A stretch of DNA of 64,000 nt. Source: Methylomonas sp. EFPC3 (lineage in GTDB: Bacteria > Pseudomonadota > Gammaproteobacteria > Methylococcales > Methylomonadaceae). The notes under the pieces are model-generated. The model was not told the DNA's origin, searched no databases, and saw only the letters and a program-made list of their open reading frames with translations. This document shows, piece after piece, positions 8,648 to 15,956 of this stretch (positions within the stretch are counted from its first letter, which is position 1; each line of letters begins with the position of its first letter). The stretch is from positions 3,840,372-3,904,371 of the forward strand of contig NZ_CP116398.1 in NCBI RefSeq assembly GCF_029643245.1. The letters run 5' to 3'. Both the position numbers and the translations under genes were made by a program.

Positions 8648-9508
8648 ATGCCGATCTCGACCGCCGGCCAAAGCGTTTATTGCGGGCAGCAGGTGGCCCT
8701 GCTGACCCAGCACGGCAAGCAAACCCCGCTGAGCGAGGTGCTGGGCCACTGTTTGGGTTGCCGAATCGAGCATGTCGACCGCTTCGATACCGATAGCCTC
8801 GGCACCTTCACCCGCGATATTGCCCGCGCCGGCAGTCAGTTGGAAGCAGCCCGGCGCAAGGCGCAAATCGGCATGGAATTGTCCGGCCTGAGCATAGGTC
8901 TGGCCAGCGAAGGCGCGTTCGGGCCCGACCCGGTCAGCTTCATGCTGCCGCACAACCTGGAATTGTTGGTCTGGCTCGATGCCGGTTTGGGTATCGAGGT
9001 TGTCGCCACGGCATCCGGCGCCACTAATTTTGCCCACCAAACCGTGACCAACTGGGAAGATGCCGAACGTTTTGCCTTGGCGGCCGGGTTTCCGCAGCAC
9101 TATCTGATCGTGCGTCCGGACCAGCAAGACCATCCCGAGTTTCGCAAAGGCTTGGCGACTTGGCCCGAGTTGCAGGCGGCGGTCGCCTGGGCGCTGGCCG
9201 CCTCATCCGCGCGGCAGGCCTTCATCGAAACCGACATGCGCGCCTTCGCCAATCCAACCCGCATGCTGAACATCCGCCGCGCGGCCGAAGTGTTGGCGCA
9301 AAAGCTCTTGTCGCTGTGCCCGGTCTGCGCCGCGCCCGGTTTTGCCGTCTCCGGCAGCGTGCGCGGTTTGCCGTGCGAGGATTGCGGACTGCCGACTGAC
9401 GACGCCAAAGCCGATCTCCATGCGTGCGTGCGCTGCGGCCATCAGGTTGCAGTCGCGCGCGAACGCCGCTTCGCCTCGGCCGGCCATTGCAACTATTGCA
9501 ATCCTTGA
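8648..9508 (+). CDS. DUF6671-like conserved protein with C-terminal zinc ribbons
   Basis: A 286-residue soluble protein that I recognise only as a conserved hypothetical, probably DUF6671. The N-terminal 220 residues hold GTFTRDIARAGSQLEAARRK and the acidic/aromatic stretch ASEGAFGPDP. The C-terminal 65 residues carry eight cysteines in CxxC-type pairs (CPVC, CEDC, CVRC, CNYC), suggesting two zinc knuckles, so nucleic-acid or protein binding is plausible. It starts 20 bp after marC. Bases 8793-8827, inside the gene, recur exactly at 12023-12057. The function is unknown. Confidence 0.7.
   Translation: MPISTAGQSVYCGQQVALLTQHGKQTPLSEVLGHCLGCRIEHVDRFDTDSLGTFTRDIARAGSQLEAARRKAQIGMELSGLSIGLASEGAFGPDPVSFMLPHNLELLVWLDAGLGIEVVATASGATNFAHQTVTNWEDAERFALAAGFPQHYLIVRPDQQDHPEFRKGLATWPELQAAVAWALAASSARQAFIETDMRAFANPTRMLNIRRAAEVLAQKLLSLCPVCAAPGFAVSGSVRGLPCEDCGLPTDDAKADLHACVRCGHQVAVARERRFASAGHCNYCNP
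8793..8827 (+). repeat. Direct repeat copy 1 (inside the DUF6671-like gene)
   Basis: These 35 bp are identical, in the same orientation, to 12023-12057, at an offset of 3,230 bp. Similarity extends a few bases to the left (TTCGATA) with two mismatches. This copy codes for SLGTFTRDIAR within an intact gene, so it is the likely parent of the downstream fragment. Confidence 0.85.
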
Positions 9509-9693
9509 GGCAAGCAGCCGGCTTGGCGTGCAAAAGCAAATGAATGCCGTTACTTGCTACAGAAAACTATCCTAGTTGCGCGCCGGGGCGGTATCATTCC
9601 AAAGGGTTTGCCTGTCTTGAGTTGCATCGTCCGCGATCGAGAACTTTTTTGAAAAAATCTCGCCAGCCGTTCAATTAGTGTGTTTATCGAGCA

Positions 9694-10902
9694 ATGAAAC
9701 AATTTTCCGACCAAGAATTAGAACGCCTATTGGACGATACAGAATCCGATCGCGTGGAACGAAAAGAAACGTTCAAAGGCGATGTCCCGAAGAAGGCTCG
9801 CCAAGCTATCTGCGCGTTTGCCAACGATTTACCGGGATACAACCAGCCGGGAGTATTGTTTATCGGCGCTAAAGATAACGGACAGCCTTCGGGAATAACT
9901 ATCGACGATCAACTTTTGTTGTCGTTAGCCGACATGAAAACGGATGGCAACATCCTGCCTTTGCCGGTTCTATCGGTCGAGAAACGCACATTGAAAGGGG
10001 CTGAAATTGCGGTGGTCACCGTCATGCCGTCGGATATGCCTCCTGTTAAATACGATGGTCGTATCTGGATTCGCACCGGACCGCGCCGCTCAATTGCTAA
10101 CGAACAAGAAGAACGCATACTCAACGAAAAACGGCGCTATAAAAATCTGCCGTTCGACATTTATCCCGTGCCCAGCGCCAAGCTTTCCGATTTATCGAAA
10201 TCGATATTCGAAAACGAATTTTTACCCTCGGCATTTGCAGCCGATGTCTTGGAAGCTAACGGCAGAACTTATGAAGAACGGTTGGCGTCCTGCAAAATGG
10301 TCGTGTCGCCCGAAGACACGACGCCAACCGTGCTTGGGCTATTAGCACTCGGCAAGACACCGCAAGACTTTCTACCTGGGGCCTTCATTCAATTCCTGCG
10401 CATCGACGGCACCGAATTGGCGGACCCCGTAATCGATGAAGAATCGATCGGCGGGGCATTGGTTGAAATGCTGCGCCGGTGCGAAGAAAAACTCAAAGCC
10501 CATAATCGCACCGCAATCGACATTACTGCCGGGCCGGTTCACAGCAAAGAAATGCCTTATCCGCCTGCCGCCCTTCAACAAATCCTCTATAACGCGGTTT
10601 TGCATCGGACTTATGAGAGTACGAACGCGCCGGTGCGGGTTTACTGGTTCAATGATCGCATTGAAATCAACAGTCCCGGCGGGCCTTACGGTAACGTGAC
10701 AACGGAAAACTTCGGCAAACCCGGCATTACCGATTACCGTAATCCGAATATTGCCGACGTACTAAAAACGTTTGGTTTTATCCAAGCTTTCGGACGCGGT
10801 ATTGCGACAGCCAGAAGAGCAATGCTAAACAATGGCAATCCACCTCCCGAGTTTGAAACTAACCAAAGCACCGTGTTGTGCACACTTAGAAGCAAACCAT
10901 GA
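9694..10902 (+). CDS. AlbA_2 (Schlafen-like) domain plus HATPase_c_4 protein
   Basis: A 402-residue protein with an N-terminal AlbA_2/Schlafen-type domain (about residues 10-130; ESDRVERKETF, IGAKDNGQPSGI and RIWIRTGPRRS are typical). A C-terminal GHKL-type ATPase domain follows (about residues 285-385; QILYNAVLHRTY, IEINSPGGPYG and GFIQAFGRGIATARRAM). Such proteins are usually annotated as ATP-dependent regulators, and several relatives act in phage defence. Base use is less GC-rich than in the upstream genes. It overlaps the following ParA-like gene by 4 bp (ATGA), so the two proteins probably work together. A defence role is inference. Confidence 0.82.
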   Translation: MKQFSDQELERLLDDTESDRVERKETFKGDVPKKARQAICAFANDLPGYNQPGVLFIGAKDNGQPSGITIDDQLLLSLADMKTDGNILPLPVLSVEKRTLKGAEIAVVTVMPSDMPPVKYDGRIWIRTGPRRSIANEQEERILNEKRRYKNLPFDIYPVPSAKLSDLSKSIFENEFLPSAFAADVLEANGRTYEERLASCKMVVSPEDTTPTVLGLLALGKTPQDFLPGAFIQFLRIDGTELADPVIDEESIGGALVEMLRRCEEKLKAHNRTAIDITAGPVHSKEMPYPPAALQQILYNAVLHRTYESTNAPVRVYWFNDRIEINSPGGPYGNVTTENFGKPGITDYRNPNIADVLKTFGFIQAFGRGIATARRAMLNNGNPPPEFETNQSTVLCTLRSKP

Positions 10903-11918
10903 CGACACCGGTCCTGACATTCTTTAATAACAAAGGCGGGGTGGGTAAAACTTCGCTGATCTATCATTTGGCCTGGACTTTTGCCAGTTTAAGAAAGCGT
11001 GTGGTCATCATCGATCTCGACCCGCAGTCAAATTTGACCGGTGCCTTTCTCGAAGAGGATGACATCGAATCGATTTGGGATAGTCAGAATGACGGTTCAA
11101 CGATCTACCAGTGCGTTAAACCCCTAACGGACGTCGGCGACATTGCCGAGCCAATATTAAAAAACATCTCAACCGACCTGTATTTGCTGCCCGGCGATGT
11201 CAATCTATCCGGATACGAAGACATTTTGTCGGCCGAATGGCCGAACAGCATGGGCGACAACAATCTATATCGGCCGATGCGGATACTTAGCTCGTTTTGG
11301 CAAGTGATGCAAATGGCGGCCGCCAAAGTGCAGGCCGATATGGTTTTGGTGGATATTGGCCCTAACTTGGGCGCGATCAACCGCTCCGTCTTGTTGGCGA
11401 CGGATTACGTGGTGATTCCGCTCGGAGCGGACTTGTTTTCGTTACAAGGCCTGAAAAATTTAGGGCCGACACTGCGCACCTGGAAGAACCTTTGGCAAAA
11501 AAGACTGGATAATTGGAACAACAGTACCGATAAACTCAGACGCCCGGATTTTCAGTTGCCAAAAGGCAACATGCAGCCGATTGGTTATCTTTGTCAGCAA
11601 CACGGCGTGAGATTGGAAAGGCCGGTAAAAGCTTACGATAAATGGGTGCAACGGATTCCCTTTGTGTATCGTGAATCCGTATTAAGTGAAACCCCGTCCG
11701 AAACACTGGGTAGCCAGGAAGAAGACCCCTACTGTCTCGCAACCATAAAGCATTACCGTAGTTTAATTCCCATGGCCCAAGAACATCGCAAACCTATATT
11801 CAATTTGACCTCTGCCGATGGTGCGATCGGCTCGCACGCCAACGCGGTACAGGAAGCGAAAAAAGATTTCACAAAATTGGCTAAACGAATTGCCGAACAA
11901 ATGAGATTGACGTTGTAA
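10899..11918 (+). CDS. ParA/Soj-type ATPase partnered with the AlbA_2 protein
   Basis: A 339-residue P-loop ATPase with a deviant Walker A (FFNNKGGVGKTSL, residues 8-20), a Walker A' IDLDPQSNLTGAF, and a Walker B region VLVDIGPNLGAINRSVL. It is longer than ordinary ParA because of a basic Trp-rich insert at about residues 190-230 (TWKNLWQKRLDNWNN). No ParB gene or parS array follows, so a classic plasmid partition locus is unlikely. Overlap with the AlbA_2/HATPase gene marks a two-gene module. The role could be defence, DNA or RNA surveillance, or positioning of its partner. Confidence 0.85.
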   Translation: MTTPVLTFFNNKGGVGKTSLIYHLAWTFASLRKRVVIIDLDPQSNLTGAFLEEDDIESIWDSQNDGSTIYQCVKPLTDVGDIAEPILKNISTDLYLLPGDVNLSGYEDILSAEWPNSMGDNNLYRPMRILSSFWQVMQMAAAKVQADMVLVDIGPNLGAINRSVLLATDYVVIPLGADLFSLQGLKNLGPTLRTWKNLWQKRLDNWNNSTDKLRRPDFQLPKGNMQPIGYLCQQHGVRLERPVKAYDKWVQRIPFVYRESVLSETPSETLGSQEEDPYCLATIKHYRSLIPMAQEHRKPIFNLTSADGAIGSHANAVQEAKKDFTKLAKRIAEQMRLTL

Positions 11919-12020
11919 TTGTCGATGAATGCTTGCAAGTGAGGCTGTTCGGACATTTCAAAATCCTGTTTTCAAACTTTGGCCTGATACGTGACTAGTT
12001 TTTCGCTTACCTTTCGATAA

Positions 12021-12149
12021 CTATAGCCTCGGCACCTTCACCCGCGATATTGCCCGCACCGACACCACAACTTCCGGTGCATTGGCAAGCCCCGATTCGA
12101 TCGCGGCAATGCCTTTGGTTTTCAAATCGTTGGAGCTAATTTGCGGCAT
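12021..12149 (-). pseudogene. Truncated Phd/YefM-type antitoxin
   Basis: On the minus strand, ATG at 12149 opens MPQISSNDLKTKGIAAIESG, continuing to EVVVSVR. This matches the N-terminal half of prevent-host-death family antitoxins (the 'NDLKTKG' and 'VSVRG' motifs). The similarity stops at 12057, where the copied DUF6671-like fragment begins; the frame then runs through that fragment and ends at TAG (12021-12023) after 42 codons. The conserved 'RFVVMD' half and any toxin gene are missing, so the module is dead. Confidence 0.65.
12023..12057 (+). repeat. Direct repeat copy 2 (fragment of the DUF6671-like gene)
   Basis: Exact 35-bp copy of 8793-8827. Here it is not in a gene: it abuts the truncated antitoxin. 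In the parent frame the flanks read FDNY and ARTDT instead of FDTD and ARAGS, so only about 12-18 codons were copied, or they derive from a diverged homologue. Confidence 0.85.
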
Positions 12150-12475
12150 ATCAAACGCCCCGTAACAATTCATGGATTCCATCGTGCGATTAATCAAGCG
12201 GTATTTAGCCGCAATAATAGGGGCTAAATGCCGAGATAGGCTAGTTTGCCCTACAAACTGAAAAACTAGATAGTCGGGCTATGGCGGCCTTTTAACTACG
12301 CATGCAAAATTTCCAGGTGTTTGCTGATGTAGCTATGAAGATCGTATGCCCTGAATGTTTTCTGATGTTACGCAGGCATTGCTGCCGTTCGCTTACGGAA
12401 ACTCATCACCATTTTGCCGGATTATTTATGTACGAGTACTTGTGTTATTAGTAACCATGCGGATGAGATATAGAA

Positions 12476-13267
12476 ATGAAAGGGGCAGAGATAATTTTAT
12501 TAATGCAAATAGCAGTAACTCTCATCCTTTGGGTGTTTACAATTGTTTCTGCTGTTTTTTTCACCAGAAGATCAAAGCGATCTGTAAAGATCCTGTTTGT
12601 TACACTCGCTCTGCTAAGCGTGCCAAGTTATATGCGTTTTTATGCTTGGTACTTAAAATGCTTAGAAAATAAAAATAACGCGATACGCCTAGAAGTTGAA
12701 AGTCAGTCATCCCATACATTCAAAAATATTTGTGATCAGCAACATGATGTAACACTAATGAAGGTCGTGTATGATTCCAAACCGATAGACATTGAGGTGA
12801 TTGATGAAGGTGGTACTTGGGGCTTAAATTTACTCGAACCCAGATATCCAGAAACAAGGGTTTGCTGGCTTGAAGAAGATTTCTCAAATTGCCCTCACTC
12901 TAACATAGGCAGTGTTGAATGGACTTTGAAAATGCCGGATTATTTTTGTGCTGGTTTAAAATCTAGTGCCAATTGTGAGCGTCATTATTTGAGGAATAAT
13001 CGAAAGGATAATAAAATAATAGAAATTGATAGGATACATGCACAATATGGGCTGTTTGTTTCAAAAGCAGAGAGTATAGCCCCATTTATTTCAAGATATC
13101 GCATATTTATAAAAGACACTAAGAATAAAAATATTCTGGCTGAGACATTTATATATTTAAAGTTGCGTGGATATGTTTATCAAGAGAAAAATGAGCCGCT
13201 TTATTGTCCGCCCAGAGATGTACATATAGCAAAAATGCTTAGAGAAGTATTTCCAATATCGCGATAA
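12476..13267 (+). CDS. Orphan AT-rich membrane protein
   Basis: A 263-residue protein that I do not recognise. Two hydrophobic segments lie near the N-terminus (about residues 4-30 and 36-58), followed by a roughly 200-residue soluble part with several cysteines (KNICDQQ, RVCWLEED, SNCPHS, YFCAGL, ANCERHY, YCPPRD). This resembles a membrane-anchored domain with a disulfide-rich outer face. The coding sequence is clearly more AT-rich than the surrounding genes and uses many AAT/ATA/AAA codons, so recent transfer is likely. It sits between gene debris and an insertion sequence. No function is assigned. Confidence 0.6.
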   Translation: MKGAEIILLMQIAVTLILWVFTIVSAVFFTRRSKRSVKILFVTLALLSVPSYMRFYAWYLKCLENKNNAIRLEVESQSSHTFKNICDQQHDVTLMKVVYDSKPIDIEVIDEGGTWGLNLLEPRYPETRVCWLEEDFSNCPHSNIGSVEWTLKMPDYFCAGLKSSANCERHYLRNNRKDNKIIEIDRIHAQYGLFVSKAESIAPFISRYRIFIKDTKNKNILAETFIYLKLRGYVYQEKNEPLYCPPRDVHIAKMLREVFPISR

Positions 13268-13347
13268 CTGATGTCAAACCACGTAGTTTCATTCATATGC
13301 AATTGAATCTAAATTACTTTTCAATTAGCCAACTAGGATGATGGCAT

Positions 13348-13414
13348 GGACTCCTCCCCACCCCACGCGGTGTCATACTGCGCCAGAGAATTTAAACGGA
13401 GCGACGAGGAGTCC
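13348..13414. repeat. Inverted repeat before the IS transposase start
   Basis: GGACTCCTC (13348-13356) and GAGGAGTCC (13406-13414) form a perfect 9-bp inverted repeat ending three bases before the transposase ATG. It could be a left-end structure of the element or a translational control hairpin. Confidence 0.5.
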
Positions 13415-13417
13415 GAA

Positions 13418-14431
13418 ATGAATAGTAACGTGGTGGGTCTGGATACGGCAAAAAGCATTTTTCATCTGTACAGCCAGGCGGCGAACGACAGGCCGGTGAA
13501 AAAGAAACTGAGACGGGCAGAGATGCTGAGCTATTTCGCCAACTTGCCGGTTAGTCTGATTGGCCTAGAAGCTTGTGGCGGCGCTCACTACTGGGCGCGG
13601 GAGCTGACCAAACTCGGTCATGAAGTCGTGCTGCTGAATGCCAAGTTTGTGAAGGCTTTTGTAGTCGGCAACAAGAACGACTTTAACGATGCCGAAGCCA
13701 TTTTCACGGCGGTCACCCGGCCCAACAAACGTAAGGTAGCGGTGAAAGACGATGCTCAACAAGATATGCAGATGCTTCACCGCTTGCGCCAAGAACGGGT
13801 AGCCGAGCGCACGGCGCTGGCCAACCAGATGCGCGGTTTTCTGGCCGAGCGCGGCATCGTGCTGGCAACAGGCCTTAACAGCGTGCGCAAAGCCTTACCG
13901 CTGATTCTGGAAGACGCCGACAATGCACTGACGTCCACGGGCCGCGAATTGTTTGCCGAACAGTATCAGCGTCTGGTAGCCATCGACGCTGACATTAAGG
14001 CCCACGAGCAACGTATCAGCCGCTTATGCGAGCAAAATGCGCTGAGTAAACGATTTCGGGACGTGCCGGGTGTTGGGCCGATCACCGCCACCATCCTGGC
14101 TTCGGACATTGGCGACGGCAAGGGCTATACCCGAGCACGTGATTACGCCGCCAGTCTGGGCGTGGTGCCCAGACAACACAGTAGTGGCGACAAACAGGTA
14201 TTACTGGGGATTAGCAAACGCGGCAACCGCTACTTGCGCACCTTGTTGATCCACGGTGCGCGATCAGTGCTAAAAGTGTGCAGCGGCAAGACCGATCCGC
14301 TGAGTCGCTGGCTGCAAGGTCTGATCGAACGACGAGGCTTCAACAAAGCCGCCGTGGCGCTGGCCAACAAGAATGCCCGGATACTCTGGGCGATGGCGAC
14401 GCAGGGCAAAGCATACCGAGCGGGGGCATAA
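13418..14431 (+). CDS. IS110/IS1111-family DEDD transposase
   Basis: A 337-residue transposase with an N-terminal RuvC-like DEDD domain (VVGLDTAKSIFHLY; GLEACGGAHYWARELTKLGH; KNDFNDAEAI) and a C-terminal Transposase_20 domain (RFRDVPGVGPITATILASDIGD; ISKRGNRYLRTLLIHGARS). I start at MNSNVVGLD because it aligns with family N-termini; an upstream ATG in the same frame would run through the inverted repeat. IS110-family recombinases are guided by a structured RNA from a non-coding end of the element. The gene appears intact, so the element may still be active. Confidence 0.92.
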   Translation: MNSNVVGLDTAKSIFHLYSQAANDRPVKKKLRRAEMLSYFANLPVSLIGLEACGGAHYWARELTKLGHEVVLLNAKFVKAFVVGNKNDFNDAEAIFTAVTRPNKRKVAVKDDAQQDMQMLHRLRQERVAERTALANQMRGFLAERGIVLATGLNSVRKALPLILEDADNALTSTGRELFAEQYQRLVAIDADIKAHEQRISRLCEQNALSKRFRDVPGVGPITATILASDIGDGKGYTRARDYAASLGVVPRQHSSGDKQVLLGISKRGNRYLRTLLIHGARSVLKVCSGKTDPLSRWLQGLIERRGFNKAAVALANKNARILWAMATQGKAYRAGA

Positions 14432-14918
14432 CCACCGTTCGATGCCGGGTTATCCACCCTTTGCCCAACGCCTCCACGCGAGGGAAGGGCTCCGGCGTCG
14501 GGCAAAGCGTGGATAACCCTCAATCCGGTGTAGGGCAAGACAAACAGAGTTCAACAGATTGCGGAGGCAAGTAACTCAAAAGTGATGACATTCAACAGGT
14601 CAGACCGGTGCTTTTAAATCCCGTTCCGCGCATAGGTTCTTAAGAAACCGTTAGGATGATAGTGGAAAAAGCGCGCGGATAGATTCATCAGGGTCCGAAG
14701 GCCTATCAAGTACCTTCATCAAGAGACCGAATATATGGCTGCAATCTTGATCTCTGTTGGAAACATCAATTTTGATAACACTTGGCTTGCAATTGGGGAG
14801 GAGTCCATATATGCGCATCGCGCAACTGTTTTTGCCATCCATTTGTCGTGGCCTCAGCTGGTACGTGATGCGTACCCTACATCTAAGCGATCTGTTAGAT
14901 CATCAATAATACAAACCC
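14432..14918. other. Region between the transposase and hypE
   Basis: The first 230 bp are the right end of the IS, including the 26-bp inverted repeat. After the TAGGATGATAG sequence (14652) about 260 bp precede hypE. A minus-strand frame of 63 codons (14651-14842) has no recognisable similarity and starts weakly; I do not call it a gene. No good ribosome site is seen just before the hypE ATG. Confidence 0.5.
14447..14519. repeat. 26-bp near-perfect inverted repeat in the IS right end
   Basis: Arms at 14447-14472 and 14494-14519 pair at 24 of 26 positions and start 16 bp after the transposase stop. The motif GGGTTATCCAC...TTTGCCC resembles REP-type palindromes common in proteobacteria. It could be a terminator-like hairpin, part of the guide RNA of the IS, or a REP element into which the IS inserted. 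Confidence 0.75.
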
Positions 14919-15956
14919 ATGTCCTATTACCAATCACTCAATCTCAAATCTGGCCAAGTCGATTTAACCCACGGCGGCGGTGGCCGGGCCATGGCGCAGT
15001 TGATCGATCAGTTGTTTATCAAGCATTTCGACAACGACTTGCTGAACCGCCGCAACGACCAGGCTTTGTTCAACGTGCCGGCCGGACGCTTGGCGATCAG
15101 TACTGACGGCCATGTGATTTCGCCGTTGTTTTTTCCGGGCGGCGACATCGGCTCGCTGGCGGTGCACGGCACCTTGAACGACGTGGCGATGTCCGGCGCC
15201 AAACCGCTGTATCTGGCGGCGGCTTTTATCCTGGAAGAAGGCCTGCCGCTGGCCGACCTGGATCGCATCGTCGCCAGCATGGCGGCGGCGGCGAATAAAG
15301 CCGGCGTGCCGATTGTGACCGGCGATACCAAGGTGGTCGAGCGCGGCAAGGCCGACGGCGTGTTCATTACCACCACCGGCGTCGGCCTGGTGCCGGACGG
15401 CGTCGAGATTTCCGGCGAGCGCGCCGCAGCGGGCTGCGCGGTGCTGCTGAGCGGTTCGATCGGCGACCACGGCGTGGCGATTATGGCCAGCCGCGAGAAC
15501 TTGCAGTTCGAGACCAGCATCGTTTCCGACTCGGCGGCCCTGCACGGCATGGTGGCCGACCTGGTCGCCGCAGCACCGAGCGCGATCCGCTGCCTGCGCG
15601 ACCCGACCCGCGGCGGCTTGGCGGCGGTCTTGAACGAGTTGGCCGGCCAGTCCGGGGTCGGCATCGTGATCGACGAAGCCCGGATTCCGGTCAAGGCTCA
15701 AGTCAAGGCGGCCTGCGAAATTCTCGGTCTCGATCCTTTATACGTCGCCAACGAAGGCAAACTGGTCTGCATCTGCGATGCCGATGCGGCCGAGACGCTG
15801 CTGGCGACGATGCGCCGGCATCCCTTGGGCAGCGCCGCCGCCATCATCGGCGAAGTCGTCGCCGATCCGCACCGTTTCGTGCAAATGACCACGGCTTTCG
15901 GCGGCCGGCGCATCGTCGATTGGCCGGTAGGCGAGCAACTGCCGCGCATCTGCTGA
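14919..15956 (+). CDS. hypE: HypE, carbamoyl phosphate-derived nitrile synthase of hydrogenase maturation
   Basis: A 345-residue PurM/AIR-synthase-like ATPase. Recognisable motifs are LTHGGGGRAMAQLI at residues 13-26, GDIGSLAVHGTLNDVAMSGA, GDTKVVERGKADG and RDPTRGGLAAVLNE. HypE dehydrates the thiocarboxamide that HypF puts on its C-terminal cysteine, giving the cyanide ligand of the [NiFe] site. The required terminal Cys is present (the protein ends PRIC). It overlaps hypF by one base (TGATG), so the two are translated together. Its usual neighbour hypD is about 14.5 kb upstream. Confidence 0.95.
   Translation: MSYYQSLNLKSGQVDLTHGGGGRAMAQLIDQLFIKHFDNDLLNRRNDQALFNVPAGRLAISTDGHVISPLFFPGGDIGSLAVHGTLNDVAMSGAKPLYLAAAFILEEGLPLADLDRIVASMAAAANKAGVPIVTGDTKVVERGKADGVFITTTGVGLVPDGVEISGERAAAGCAVLLSGSIGDHGVAIMASRENLQFETSIVSDSAALHGMVADLVAAAPSAIRCLRDPTRGGLAAVLNELAGQSGVGIVIDEARIPVKAQVKAACEILGLDPLYVANEGKLVCICDADAAETLLATMRRHPLGSAAAIIGEVVADPHRFVQMTTAFGGRRIVDWPVGEQLPRIC

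Larger units (their letters stand above)
11919..12475. other. Scrambled intergenic region with gene fragments
   Basis: No intact gene is visible. Reading rightwards it contains a 35-bp copy of part of the DUF6671-like gene (12023-12057) and the N-terminal half of a Phd-type antitoxin on the minus strand (to 12149). It also holds a minus-strand C-terminal remnant ending at 12296 that reads TFRAYDLHSYISKHLEILHA before a stop and that I cannot identify. The remainder is AT-rich. The patchwork suggests repeated insertion and deletion between the ParA-like gene and the orphan membrane gene. Confidence 0.7.
13334..14662 (+). mobile_element. IS110-family (IS1111-type) insertion sequence, approximate ends
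   Basis: The element holds one transposase gene with a short left non-coding end (about 75-85 bp) and a longer right end (about 220 bp), the arrangement typical of the IS1111 group. I set the limits at two near-identical direct sequences, TAGGATGATGG at 13334-13344 and TAGGATGATAG at 14652-14662. The total is about 1.3 kb, normal for the group. The exact ends are uncertain because IS1111 elements have subterminal repeats and make no standard target duplication. Confidence 0.6.

Noticed and set aside
10899-11918. Plasmid partition locus (parAB)
   Set aside because: No ParB gene or iterated parS-like sites follow, and the upstream partner is an AlbA_2/HATPase protein in overlapping reading frame.
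8793-12057. Interpretation of the 35-bp repeats as attL/attR of an integrative element
   Set aside because: No integrase gene lies between or beside them, and the sequence after the right copy is antitoxin debris, not the missing 3' end of the DUF6671-like gene.
14651-14842. 63-codon minus-strand frame between the IS and hypE
   Set aside because: No recognisable domain and no ribosome site; it ends exactly at the presumed IS boundary and is more likely debris.
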